A DNA stretch of 64,000 nucleotides, from the NCBI GenBank assembly GCA_016415585.1, contig CP066552.1, positions 3,720,001 through 3,784,000 on the forward strand. The letters are read 5' to 3'. Of the stretch, positions 1 through 9,700 are shown in pieces (position 1 is the stretch's first letter; every line of letters begins with the position of its first letter). Below the pieces are notes generated by a model that did no database searches, had not been told where the DNA came from, and saw nothing but the letters and a program-made list of their open reading frames with translations. A program made the translations under genes and the position numbers. Origin of the DNA: Pectobacterium carotovorum. Lineage in GTDB: Bacteria; Pseudomonadota; Gammaproteobacteria; Enterobacterales; Enterobacteriaceae.

Positions 1-2
1 GC

Positions 3-161
3 CCGATGGAAGGATTTTCCGCAACTAAACTCTCCCAGCTTCTTGGGCTAAAGCGTGGGACCGTTATTCCGGTAGTCATTGCGCTTGGATACCGTGCAAC
101 CGATGCCAGGATTGAAGAAAAATGGCGTAGACCACTGACGGATATTGTTGTGGAACATTAA
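3..161 (+). CDS. Nitroreductase family protein, C-terminal end
   Basis: The window opens inside a reading frame that ends with TAA at 159-161. The last ~52 residues include GTVIPVVIALGYR and a closing EEKWRRPLTDIV stretch, which is the typical carboxy end of FMN-dependent NfsB/YdjA-like nitroreductases, where a GYR motif and a KxRRP-like tail follow the last strand. The start lies outside the window, so substrate and operon context cannot be judged. An oxidoreductase of the nitroreductase fold is the only family that fits this tail. Confidence 0.75.
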   Translation, partial: PMEGFSATKLSQLLGLKRGTVIPVVIALGYRATDARIEEKWRRPLTDIVVEH

Positions 162-341
162 ATTTAGTTAATAGATTCCGAGACACCTGAAAACAGTACC
201 AAATAGAAGCAGAATAATATGGCTACCTATTGATAATGCAAAGGGAAAGACAACGAGAATAAAATGAATAGGCAGTAAGTAAGTTGTAAGTCAGAACGCT
301 TTAAAGTGCATGCTACATTATGAACACTTTAAGGCATTAAC

Positions 342-1154
342 ATGAAAAAACATCTCTGGCACAGAGTTCCTGCGGGACTACTTCTGACATCAACTTTTTT
401 ATATTCTGGTTTAGCTTACTCTGTTGAGAATAATAACACCACCTCCACGGAGGGAGACGGATTTACCTTATTAAGTGGTGTGCCAAATGAAAATAACTGG
501 GGTTTAGGTGTAGGTCTAGGGTTTGAAAAAAAACCTTACACAGGAGCGGATTCAAACCTCTCTCCTTTTCCTCTCGTTTATTTTGATAATAAATGGATAG
601 CGCTATTTGGCAATCGTATCGACCTAAAAATAGGGAAATGGGAAAACATAAAAATCTCATTACACGGACAATACGCATTCGATGATGGCTATAAAGAGTC
701 TGATGCTCCCATTCTTTACGGTATGCAAAAGCGCGGCGGTGGTTTTTGGGTTGGGCCAGCCGCCGAATGGAATACTGATTTTGGTACCGTTTCCGCTAAA
801 TATTTATTCGCCGGAAATAAAGGTCAAAAAGCGTCTCTGGGGTTTGATAGAGAATTTGAATACGGTAGTTTCACCTTCACTCCCCATACTGAAATAGAAT
901 GGTTTAATAATAAATATGTGGGGTATTACTATGGTGTTAGACCTTCGGAAGTTCAGCCAGGACGAGATATTTATAGTGGTAGATCAACATACAAAATATC
1001 TGCAGGATTACGAACTAACTATTCAATTACGCCAAGCCAAAGTGTAAGTCTTGATGCCACGCTATCGCGTTTAGGCAGCGGAATTTCAGACAGCCCATTA
1101 GTCGATAAAACGACGATTCCACAGGTAACATTGGGCTACTTCTATCGTTTTTAA
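342..1154 (+). CDS. MipA/OmpV family outer-membrane protein
   Basis: The 270-residue protein has an N-terminal signal peptide (MKKHLWHR, then a hydrophobic stretch to about residue 26). The rest is a beta-barrel-like sequence rich in alternating aromatic and polar residues, ending in the terminal Phe (GYFYRF) expected for Bam-dependent insertion. The WGLGVGLGFEKKPYTG segment and the GPAAEW motif are typical of MipA/OmpV. Family members act as outer-membrane scaffolds (MipA links MltA and PBP1B) or as channels. A response-regulator gene starts only 13 bp downstream, so the three regulators that follow plausibly control this protein or sense the stress it responds to. Confidence 0.85.
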   Translation: MKKHLWHRVPAGLLLTSTFLYSGLAYSVENNNTTSTEGDGFTLLSGVPNENNWGLGVGLGFEKKPYTGADSNLSPFPLVYFDNKWIALFGNRIDLKIGKWENIKISLHGQYAFDDGYKESDAPILYGMQKRGGGFWVGPAAEWNTDFGTVSAKYLFAGNKGQKASLGFDREFEYGSFTFTPHTEIEWFNNKYVGYYYGVRPSEVQPGRDIYSGRSTYKISAGLRTNYSITPSQSVSLDATLSRLGSGISDSPLVDKTTIPQVTLGYFYRF

Positions 1155-1167
1155 TTGGGTAAAAACT

Positions 1168-1848
1168 ATGCCGCGAGTTGCACTGATTGAGGATAACTCC
1201 CGTCTGGCTGGAATGATTTGCCAAGCATTATCAGGCTCAGGAATACAAACAGACTGTTTCTATAAACTTTCGCACGCGCGGTATGGTCTCACTCAGGCGA
1301 GCTACGAGGTCGTTATTATTGATCGGGGCTTACCTGATGGGGATGGTCTGAGCTTTTTAAGAGATTTTCGGGCAACAGGACAAATGACGCCTTGTCTGAT
1401 ACTGACCGCTCGTGATGCATTACATGACCGTATTGATGGCCTCGAAAGTGGTGCAGATGATTATGTCACCAAACCTTTTGCGATGAGTGAACTTGTCGCA
1501 CGCGTCCGTACTCTGATGAGACGTCCTGTAGAAACGTCCCCCCTGATTCAAACCTTTGCTGACATGATGCTTGACCCACAAGAACAAGTACTACGTTGCG
1601 GTACAAAGTCGGTGCCTTTGGCACCGACAGAATTGCAAATCATACTGACGTTGTTGAAAGCAAAGGAACAGACTGTGCGCCATGCGACGCTAGAACATGC
1701 GGCCTGGGGATTATCAGGAGCCGTTACTTCGAATGCGCTTGAAGTAACGGTCCATCGTTTGCGCAAGAAGATGGCCTGTGTGGAGGTGAATGCGCAAATC
1801 GTTAATATTCGAGGCATTGGATTTGCTTTGAAAAGAAGAGTGCAATAA
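1168..1848 (+). CDS. OmpR/PhoB-family response regulator
   Basis: This 226-residue protein has a receiver domain (about 1-115) followed by a winged-helix DNA-binding domain (about 130-225). The acidic pair E8-D9, phospho-acceptor D52 (in IIDRGLPDGDG), T80 (LTARD) and K102 (YVTKPF) are all present, so the receiver should be functional. The winged helix carries the usual LTPTELQIL-type motif (APTELQIILTLL) and HRLRKKM. Its partner kinase is probably the histidine kinase two genes downstream, with an AraC-type gene between them. It starts 13 bp after the MipA/OmpV gene and may be co-transcribed with it. Confidence 0.93.
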   Translation: MPRVALIEDNSRLAGMICQALSGSGIQTDCFYKLSHARYGLTQASYEVVIIDRGLPDGDGLSFLRDFRATGQMTPCLILTARDALHDRIDGLESGADDYVTKPFAMSELVARVRTLMRRPVETSPLIQTFADMMLDPQEQVLRCGTKSVPLAPTELQIILTLLKAKEQTVRHATLEHAAWGLSGAVTSNALEVTVHRLRKKMACVEVNAQIVNIRGIGFALKRRVQ

Positions 1849-1924
1849 CAAAATACATAGATGAAAGATAGGTATTATACGTAACAGTACTTTTATTTAT
1901 CATTCTGTTAATGGGAAAATAATC

Positions 1925-2365
1925 ATGTACCATGAAAACATTGTGAATGAGTTACTGGAATGGATTGAACTGCATTTGGATGATTCTTTAAGCTTACAGC
2001 TTCTCTCTGAAAAGTCTGGTTATAGTAAATGGTATTTACAACGCCTATTCAAGAAACACACAGGACAGGCTTTGGCAACCTATATAAGAAAAAGACGTAT
2101 GGCGATGGCGGCTAATGATCTCCGTGAATCGACGGATTCAATTCTTAATATTACAATTAAGTATCAATTTGGTAGCCAGGCAACATTCACTCGTGTATTT
2201 AAACGATACTTTAATGTTACACCCGCTGTTTATCGAAGGTTGGGTAATATCTCAGAAAGTAAATTTCAGCCTACTCTTTTTATAAAAAAAAGTATTCATT
2301 TATTATCTGATGATATGAAAAATAAAATCCCTTTAGCTATGTTAAATAATTTAATGAGCAACTAA
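1925..2365 (+). CDS. Single-domain AraC/XylS regulator (MarA/SoxS/Rob type)
   Basis: The 146-residue protein is almost entirely an AraC-type double helix-turn-helix. The first helix pair is around residues 20-45 (LSEKSGYSKWYLQRLFKK) and the second around 75-100 (FGSQATFTRVFKRYF), ending in the signature NVTPAVYRR. There is no ligand-binding domain, so it resembles MarA, SoxS and RamA, which work by their own abundance and often control efflux and porins. About 35 extra residues follow the DNA-binding domain. Its TAA is immediately followed by the kinase ATG, indicating translational coupling. An AraC gene between the two halves of a two-component pair is unusual. Confidence 0.9.
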   Translation: MYHENIVNELLEWIELHLDDSLSLQLLSEKSGYSKWYLQRLFKKHTGQALATYIRKRRMAMAANDLRESTDSILNITIKYQFGSQATFTRVFKRYFNVTPAVYRRLGNISESKFQPTLFIKKSIHLLSDDMKNKIPLAMLNNLMSN

Positions 2366-3745
2366 ATGCTTGATGATAAAAACCGGTGGAATTTTATTGA
2401 CTATCTTGCCCGTAGTTTATCTTTTAGGTTATGGCTTACAAGTGTTGCTGTATTAACGGTCAGCCTGAGCATTATAACAAGCTTGGTTCTTTATGCCTTC
2501 AATCGCTTTCCTTTAGAAATGTGGCAAATGGATGATAACTTCCAAACTGCTGTTAGTGTTTCTTCTGGTCTGCAGTATGACAAAGAGGGGCAGCCTGTCT
2601 CTATAATTGTTGACGATCAGACAGGGTGGCTGTTCGAGATCGCATCAACTGAAATTATGTATCGCGTACTTGATTCTAATGGTCAGATAATACTTTCTTC
2701 AGAAAAAGATACTCATGACTCTTGGGGAGTCAAAAAATTAGATGAGTCTGTTGGCATTCATCAACAAATAATTTTAGATAACCGTTATTTCGATTTATTT
2801 ACTACAAAAGCACACCATGGCAATAACGTTTTTTATGTTCAAACAATTACTAGCAATACCTTCGGTAAACGGGCGGTGGATATAAAATTAGAAAATCTTC
2901 CAAATGCTGTTTGCATTACAATATTAATTGCTATTATTGGTTTTGGTGTGATGTTTCCTTTTACAATTCGTTTAATTTTACGCCCATTGAGCGCAGCATC
3001 AAATGCTGCCATGCTGATTACGCCAACGAATTTGATAACGCGATTATATGAAAATGATATACCAAGTGAAATCAAACCGCTTATTGTAGCATTTAATGAC
3101 ACGTTGGAAAGACTGGAGAAAGGATTTATCGCTCAACAGGAGTTTCTCGGTTGTGCTGCTCATGAATTAAAAACGCCTCTGACGCTATTAAGAGGTCAGA
3201 TAGAATTGCAGTCTGACATTAAAAATAAAGACTTTTTATTTCGAGAGATTGATCTAATGGCAAGGCAAGTTCATCAACTTCTTCATTTGGCAGAAGTGAG
3301 TGAGACGCAAAATTACACTTATGAAAATGTAGACAGAATAGGAATAGTTCATGATGTCATTAAGTATTTAGCGCTTAAAGCAGATCATCATCAGGTTAAA
3401 CTGTGCGTTGAAGCACCACACATGTTACCCTTTATTCAGGCCGATAAAAGTGCATTGTTTATTTTATTAAAAAACATTATTGAGAATGCTATTAACGCTT
3501 CACCTGATCATAGTACTGTTACCATAAAAATAAACGCATTGTCTATGCATATTCAAGATAACGGGTCGGGTATTCTTTCGGAGGATATCCCTTTTCTGTT
3601 TGACAGATTTTGGCGTGTTCCCAATGCCAAACATGGTGGAACGGGATTAGGCCTTGCTATTTGTAAAGAAATTGTCCAAGCACATAAATGGCGAATTTCC
3701 GTAAATAGCAATTATCACATTACCGAGTTTGTCATCTATTTTTGA
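2366..3745 (+). CDS. Two-component sensor histidine kinase
   Basis: The 459-residue protein has a membrane helix at about 21-44, a periplasmic sensor region at about 45-180, a second helix at about 181-203, a HAMP-like linker and a kinase core. The phospho-acceptor is H266 in CAAHELKTPLTLLRGQ. The N box (NIIENAINAS), G1 (DNGSGI), F box (FDRFWRV) and G2 (GGTGLGLAI) are intact. The start abuts the upstream AraC stop codon. It most likely phosphorylates the response regulator at 1168-1848. The periplasmic domain is not a type I recognise, so the signal is unknown. Confidence 0.92.
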   Translation: MLDDKNRWNFIDYLARSLSFRLWLTSVAVLTVSLSIITSLVLYAFNRFPLEMWQMDDNFQTAVSVSSGLQYDKEGQPVSIIVDDQTGWLFEIASTEIMYRVLDSNGQIILSSEKDTHDSWGVKKLDESVGIHQQIILDNRYFDLFTTKAHHGNNVFYVQTITSNTFGKRAVDIKLENLPNAVCITILIAIIGFGVMFPFTIRLILRPLSAASNAAMLITPTNLITRLYENDIPSEIKPLIVAFNDTLERLEKGFIAQQEFLGCAAHELKTPLTLLRGQIELQSDIKNKDFLFREIDLMARQVHQLLHLAEVSETQNYTYENVDRIGIVHDVIKYLALKADHHQVKLCVEAPHMLPFIQADKSALFILLKNIIENAINASPDHSTVTIKINALSMHIQDNGSGILSEDIPFLFDRFWRVPNAKHGGTGLGLAICKEIVQAHKWRISVNSNYHITEFVIYF

Positions 3746-3904
3746 GGATATGCCTAACTGGTTTCCTTTCCTCAGTATGATATACCCGTCTGACAATACT
3801 CGGCGAGATCATTGTCGCATGTGCTGTCGTGGCGATCTGGTGCAGAAAGAATGGTTACGTTTTTGGCATATCAGGTTCGCGCACGACCTTCATTCAATCT
3901 TAAT

Positions 3905-4471
3905 TCATGATGCACTTAATCCATGTGAGATAAGATCCAAATGTGCGTCAATAAAGGCTTTTTCATCGAACGGTCTTTTCCCTGGAAGCAAAAGATCTGT
4001 CACGATGAGATGAATCACGGAACTCACCAGAACATCGGGTAAATCGGCGGCAGGCCCTTGCCGGAACTCACCCAACCGAACCCCTTCCAGCACCAGCACC
4101 TTGATGGCGTGCATTAAAGGAGTAATGAACTCGGTACTCAGTATGTTAACGATGTGAGGGAAGCGCTTACCCTCAGAAAGGCATAACCGGATCATTTCGC
4201 GAACTTTTCTGTCTCTGGCTATTTTTTCATAGGCCAGCAGCATCTTACTCACCCTCTTTTCATATGATACTTCCTGAGCATCTACCTGATTTATAAGCTC
4301 TGAGAACGGTGAAGATATATGGCATATCATTGATTCGAAGAGTACATCCTTGTTGGGACAATACAGGTATATCGTACCTTTTGTAATACCAAGGCGTTTG
4401 GCTATATCTTCAACTCGGGTTGCTACGTAACCGTTCTCAATAAATTCCTCAAAGGCTGCAACCATTGTCAA
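3905..4471 (-). CDS. TetR-family repressor, 5' end cut off by a deletion
   Basis: The protein has a TetR helix-turn-helix at its start (GYVATRVEDIAKRLGITKGTIYL is split here by the 20-residue rule: GYVATRVEDIAKRLG then ITKGTIYLY) and an alpha-helical ligand domain. The only in-frame start is TTG at 4471. The frame continues upstream as KAETLSERS, which looks like genuine TetR coding sequence, until an in-frame TGA at 4499-4501. At that exact place, on the other strand, the tail of an RND pump begins. The normal start and promoter therefore appear deleted. Known TetR genes of this kind sit divergently from the adaptor/RND operon they repress. The residual HTH may still fold if translated, but there is no obvious ribosome binding site. 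Confidence 0.75.
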   Translation of the reverse strand: MTMVAAFEEFIENGYVATRVEDIAKRLGITKGTIYLYCPNKDVLFESMICHISSPFSELINQVDAQEVSYEKRVSKMLLAYEKIARDRKVREMIRLCLSEGKRFPHIVNILSTEFITPLMHAIKVLVLEGVRLGEFRQGPAADLPDVLVSSVIHLIVTDLLLPGKRPFDEKAFIDAHLDLISHGLSAS

Positions 4472-4499
4472 AGATCTCTCAGATAAGGTCTCTGCTTTT

Positions 4500-5072
4500 C
4501 AGAAGACATTACCATCAGGATATTCCGTCCAGGTGGGAGGTTCTGTTGAGGAGTCGGCTAAGTCTCAGGAGCCTATTTCAAGGGTCGTTCCTGTAATGCT
4601 TTTCGTTATGGCAACACTATTAATGATTCAGCTTCAGAGTTTTTCTAAGCTGTTCCTGGTGTTTTCAATTGCTCCACTGGCTCTTATCGGCGTGGTTTCC
4701 GCCTTGCTGTTAAGTAATACCCCTCTAGGGTTCGTCGCCTTGTTGGGGGTACTGGCGCTGACGGGGATTCTTATTCGTAATTCTGTCATTCTTATCGTTC
4801 AGATAGAGGAGCTTCGAAGAACAGGCATGTCCCCTTGGAAAGCCGTTGTGGAAGCAACAGAACACCGAATGAGGCCAATAATGTTAACAGCGGCGGCAGC
4901 AACACTGGGGCTAATACCAATTTCGCGTGAAATTTTTTGGGGACCGATGTCCTATGCAATGATGGGGGGAATTATTGTTGGGACTTTACTTACCTTACTC
5001 TTTTTACCGGCCCTCTATTATTACCTGGTTCAGGATCCGAGAGGATTCATGACTGCGATATTGATTGAATAA
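4500..5072 (+). pseudogene. C-terminal remnant of an RND efflux permease
   Basis: The open frame runs from about 4500 and encodes roughly the last 190 residues of a ~1,030-residue HAE1/AcrB-type permease. It starts in the LPSGYSVQVGGSVEE periplasmic segment, followed by the last transmembrane helices. The GILIRNSVILIVQIEE and HRMRPIMLTAAAATLG segments correspond to TM10-11 motifs. The canonical Lys of TM10 is not retained (TGILIRNS instead of IVxKNA). No start codon or promoter belongs to it, and its 5' boundary coincides with the truncated 5' end of the divergent TetR gene. It is best explained as the residue of a deleted adaptor-RND operon. Confidence 0.85.
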
Positions 5073-5076
5073 TCAT

Positions 5077-5123
5077 GGGTTTGGGGAGGCACTTCCGAGA
5101 TGTTGATGAAGTGCCCCAAACCC
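5077..5123 (+). terminator. Hairpin after the RND remnant
   Basis: GGGTTTGGGG...GCACTTC at 5077-5095 pairs with GAAGTGCCCCAAACCC at 5108-5123 around a 12-nt loop. There is no clean T-run after it, so it is a strong hairpin and plausible terminator of the lost pump operon rather than a textbook intrinsic terminator. Confidence 0.55.
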
Positions 5124-5522
5124 GTAAATAAATGCATTCTATTATTTTTTTATTTTTAAAATCATTTGATTATATTTTTTTGAGTACAAGCGAGAAAAAT
5201 TACCCCATTTTTTGTTCCCCCCCTGTCGGTAAGTCTTCTGAAAGGCTCATTGCCATATAGTGCGTTTGGTTTTAGGCACTGACGAGAAGATCCAAATGCT
5301 TCCCTTATTCAGAATTAATTTTCTCTATACAACAAGGTATCACTCAGGCTCCGTCGCGCGAGTACACACGGGGCTGGTCGTACTCATTGCACAATTATCT
5401 GGGGGGTTGGCTTGGCATCCTTCACCTTGCCACAGTTAAAAATGCCTCAGTAGTCTCTTTCTAACCGGCAGAGTAAACGCCGGAGCATTGACAAGTTCAC
5501 GCCAAATTCAAGGAACCGGATC
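5124..5522. other. Gene-free stretch upstream of the efflux operon
   Basis: About 400 bp have no open frame with coding character. The first part is AT-rich and the remainder looks like decayed or unrelated sequence. The promoter of the adaptor gene at 5523 must lie here, but I see no clear -35/-10 pair or operator. Confidence 0.5.
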
Positions 5523-6689
5523 GTGAAAAGATCACACCAGATTGTCTCTATTTCTACATTCATCGTAGTGGTAATTGTTACCGTTCTTATGAGCACGGCG
5601 AATACAGCTCAACAACCCGCTGATAACACGAAGATAACTGTGGCTAAGCCCAACTTGTCAGTGAAGGTAATCACTCCGCAACTCGCGCTATTGCCCATCA
5701 ACATCACTGCAAATGGCAATATTACCGCTTGGCAGGAAGCCAATATTGGTAATGAAACAGATGGCTTAAGGCTGTCAGAGGTGCTGGTTAATGTTGGCGA
5801 TACTGTGCAACGTGGTCAACTGCTTGCCAGCTTTGCATCACATACCGTTAACGCTGAGCTTTTGCAAAGTCAGGCTGCCGTGGCTGAAGCAGATGCGCTA
5901 CTGGCAGAAGCCCTATTAAACGTAAAACGCGCGACTGTACTGCAAGCGACTGGCGCTCTGCCTGCACAGCAAATTCAGCAATACATCACTGCGGAAAAAA
6001 CAGCAAAGGCGCGGCTTAAGTCGGCACAAGCGAATGCGGAAATCCAACATTTACGCCTCAAACAAACCCAGGTACTCGCCCCAGACAATGGCATTATTTC
6101 AGCGAGAAGCGCCACTGTTGGTGCCGTGCTGCCCGTGGGGCAGGAGTTGTTTCGATTGATCAGGGGAGGCAGGCTTGAATGGCGAGCAGAGGTATCCGCA
6201 GAGAGCCTGGCCAAACTTAAGCCGGGTCAATTGGTATACGTAACGCCTGTCGGAGGCAAAACCTTGCAAGGTTCACTACGGATGGTGGCACCAATGGTTG
6301 ATACACAAACCCGCAACGGGCTGGTCTATGTCGACCTGCCAGTGGATGACACCGCACGTGCTGGTACATTTGCGCGTGGCCGTTTTGAACTGGGCACTAC
6401 CGAAGTCATCACCCTGCCGCATAGCGCTGTGCTGCAACGAGATGGCCATAGCTATGTGATGTGTGTTGGTCCAGATTCCAGAATCATTCAAACCAAGATC
6501 GGCACCGGTCAGCGAACCGCGACGCACGTAGAAATTACACGCGGTCTTGGCCTCACTGACTCAGTAGTTGCAACCGGTGGAGGATTCCTTGGTGAAGGAG
6601 ATCTTGTCCAGATTATTGAAAACCAGATCCCCGCCAAACACAGCTCGTCGGTATCCGGTTCTGGCACACAGCCATATGTCGTGATGTAA
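5523..6689 (+). CDS. RND periplasmic adaptor (membrane fusion protein)
   Basis: The 388-residue protein begins with GTG, preceded by AAGGAACCGGATC. An N-terminal hydrophobic anchor (about 10-27) is followed by a biotinyl-lipoyl-like segment (LVNVGDTVQRGQLLASF), an alpha-helical hairpin rich in Ala and Gln (about 115-175), the second lipoyl half (VLAPDNGIISARSATVGAV) and beta-barrel/membrane-proximal domains. This is the HlyD/AcrA architecture that bridges an inner-membrane RND pump to an outer-membrane channel. The pump gene starts 13 bp downstream, so the two form one operon. No outer-membrane factor is encoded nearby, so the system presumably borrows TolC. Confidence 0.92.
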   Translation: MKRSHQIVSISTFIVVVIVTVLMSTANTAQQPADNTKITVAKPNLSVKVITPQLALLPINITANGNITAWQEANIGNETDGLRLSEVLVNVGDTVQRGQLLASFASHTVNAELLQSQAAVAEADALLAEALLNVKRATVLQATGALPAQQIQQYITAEKTAKARLKSAQANAEIQHLRLKQTQVLAPDNGIISARSATVGAVLPVGQELFRLIRGGRLEWRAEVSAESLAKLKPGQLVYVTPVGGKTLQGSLRMVAPMVDTQTRNGLVYVDLPVDDTARAGTFARGRFELGTTEVITLPHSAVLQRDGHSYVMCVGPDSRIIQTKIGTGQRTATHVEITRGLGLTDSVVATGGGFLGEGDLVQIIENQIPAKHSSSVSGSGTQPYVVM

Positions 6690-6702
6690 GCCGGAGAATA
6701 AA

Positions 6703-9700
6703 ATGAATTTCAATATATCTACCTGGGCAATACGCAACCCCACGCCGGCAATCTTACTGTTTATGTTGCTAACATTTTCTGGACTGGTGAGTTTTCACTC
6801 AATGAAAGTTCAGGATTTACCCGACCTGGAATTACCCACCGTTACCGTGGCCATTTCATTGCCCGGAGCTTCACCTTCACAACTTGAAACTGATGTTGTT
6901 CGCAAAATAGAAAGTTCGCTGGCAACAATACAAGGGGTTAAACATATATACAGCAGCCTGACCGACGGTGAAGCTTTAATCTCGGTAGAGTTCCGACTGG
7001 AAAGATCGACACAGGCGGCGCTCGACGATGTGCGTGATGCGGTATCGCGTATTCGTGCCGACTTGCCATCAGATTTACGCGACCCTGTGATTAAAAAAAG
7101 GGAGATATCCGAGACCCCAATTCTGACCTATGCCCTTGGGTCATCACGCTTGGATAACGAAGCTTTGTCCTGGTTTGTTGATAATGATGTCAGTAAAACG
7201 TTGCAGGCCGTTAAAGGTGTCGGTGCAGTCAGCAGAGTGGGAGGCGTTAACCGTGAAATTCGGGTCGATCTGGATTTTACCAAGCTACTGGCTTTTAATA
7301 CTACAGCGGCTGATATTTCACGTCAGCTACAGCTCGTTCAGCAAGAAGCCGCTGGCGGACGTGCTCACTTTGGCGGAATGGAACAATCAGTACGGACGAT
7401 AGCAACCGTCCAATCGGCTGAAGAGTTTGCCACGATGGAAATTACGCTGAGTGATGGACGGCGTATCCGCCTCGATCAGATAGCGACGGTATCTGATACT
7501 GTCGCGGAACAGCGTTCTGCGGCATTCTTCAATGGAGAATCGGTCGTCGGGTTTGAGATAACACGAGCAATAGGATATGGCGAAATAGATGTTGCAGCAG
7601 GTGTTCGTTCAGCTCTGCAACAGTTGCAAGAACAGAGACCAGACATCACCATCACTGAAGTATTCAATCTGGTTGACCCAGTGGCTGAGAATTATGCGGG
7701 GTCAATTCAGATACTCTATGAAGGCGCGTTGCTGGCAGTATTGGTTGTGTTTTTGTTTCTGCGAAACTGGCGAGCAACACTCATTGCCGCAGTAGCATTG
7801 CCATTATCAATAATACCCACATTTGCCGTAATCCATATGATGGGGTTCTCCCTAAACATGGTCACCCTGTTATCCCTGTCTCTGGTGATTGGTGTTTTGG
7901 TTGATGACGCGATTGTTGAAATAGAAAACATAGAGCGACATCTATTGATGGGTAAAACACCCTATCAGGCTGCAATGGAGGCGGCAGATGAGATCGGTCT
8001 GGCGGTGGTGGCAACCACTTTTACTCTGGTTGCGGTATTCCTGCCCACTGCATTTATGAGCGGAGTCATAGGTAAATTTTTCGTTCAGTTTGGCTGGACA
8101 GCGGCAATAGCGGTACTTTTTTCATTGCTTGTTGCTCGTATGCTAACCCCGATGATGGCTGCCTACCTGCTGCGAGCACCGAAGCAGCAAATTAAGTCGG
8201 AACCTCGCTGGATAACCCATTATCTTCGTCTGGTCAGTTGGTGTTTAAAGCATAAAGGCAAAACAATCACCACCTCAGCCTTATTCTTTGGGGGCGGTAT
8301 TCTGCTGGCTGCGGGACTGCCTGGCACATTTATGCCAGCGAACGACGATCGGCAAACACAAGTTACCCTCACGCTTCAGCCCGGTAGTAAGCTGCATGAT
8401 ACAGTCTTGCTCGCAGAGCAGGCTCGTGAAATTGTGCAAAAAAATCAGCATGTTGAAAAAGTCTATACTGCTATTGGCGCCAGTCGTTCAGGGGATTCAG
8501 AAGAGTCTGGAGGGGTAGGCACAAGTGTCCGCTCGGCGGTACTTACGCTTAGTCTCACGCATCGGGACGCACGTTCAGGTTTGCACAAACAACAAATTGA
8601 ACAGCAACTCCGTGAAGCACTCCACAGTTTGCCCGGAGCAAGAATTAAAGTTGGTATGGGTGGTTCAAGTGAAAACTATGTGCTCGTGCTTGCTGGTGAA
8701 GACAGTCGGATATTGGAGCAACACGCACTTCAGGTTGAGCGTGAGCTACGTACAATTCTGGGTATTGGCGCAGTAACCTCAACAGCAAGCCTTGTCAGGC
8801 CTGAATTGATCATAAAACCAGATTTTTCCCGTGCTGCCGATCTTGGGGTGACCTCATCGGCGATTGCCGATACCCTGCGCGTTGCGACAGTTGGAGATTA
8901 TGATCAAGATTTGCCAAAACTGAATCTGAGCGAACGTCAGGTTCCCATAGTCGTTCGCCTTAATGATATAGCCCGAGAGGATTTCGAAACATTTAAACGA
9001 TTGCCTGTGCCGGGTGCTCGCGGCCCGGTTGCGTTAGAAAACGTTGCCACATTGGAAATAGGTAGCGGTCCGGCGGAGATCGCCAGATTTGATCGTATGC
9101 GTAATATCAACTTCGAGGTTGAGCTGAATAACCTGCCGTTGGGAGTTGTTGAGCAAGCGGTCACTGAACTGCCAAGCTTGCAAACATTACCACCAGGTAT
9201 TTCGCAGACGGCTCTCGGCGACGCAGAAATGATGGATGAGTTAGCCACGGGATTTGCCGTAGCAATGTTAACTGGTGTCATATTTATTTATATGGTGCTT
9301 GTGTTGTTGCTAAAAGATTTTTTCCAGCCGATTACCATTCTTACTGCTCTTGTTTTGTCTGTGCCCGGTGCTTTTTTGGCTCTTTATCTGACGAGTTCCG
9401 ATCTGTCGCTACCAGCCATGATTGGTTTGATTATGTTAATGGGAATAGCGACCAAAAACTCGATTTTGTTGGTCGACTACATCACTATCGCCCGCAGTGA
9501 TCTTCACCAGAACCGCTGGGATGCAGTCATTGATGCCTGTCGCAAACGCGTTAGGCCCATTGTCATGACAACCATTGCCATGGGAGCTGGCATGGTGCCA
9601 ATAGCACTTGGTATGGGGGGAGATCCCAGCTTCCGTGCACCAATGGCGATTGTCGTGATCGGAGGACTTATAACATCCACTTTTCTAAGCTTGCTAGTCA

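Noticed and set aside
3729..4013. 94-codon plus-strand frame after the histidine kinase
   Set aside because: It overlaps the end of the kinase and the antisense of TetR, has no ribosome binding site and its Cys/Arg-rich product looks like chance translation.
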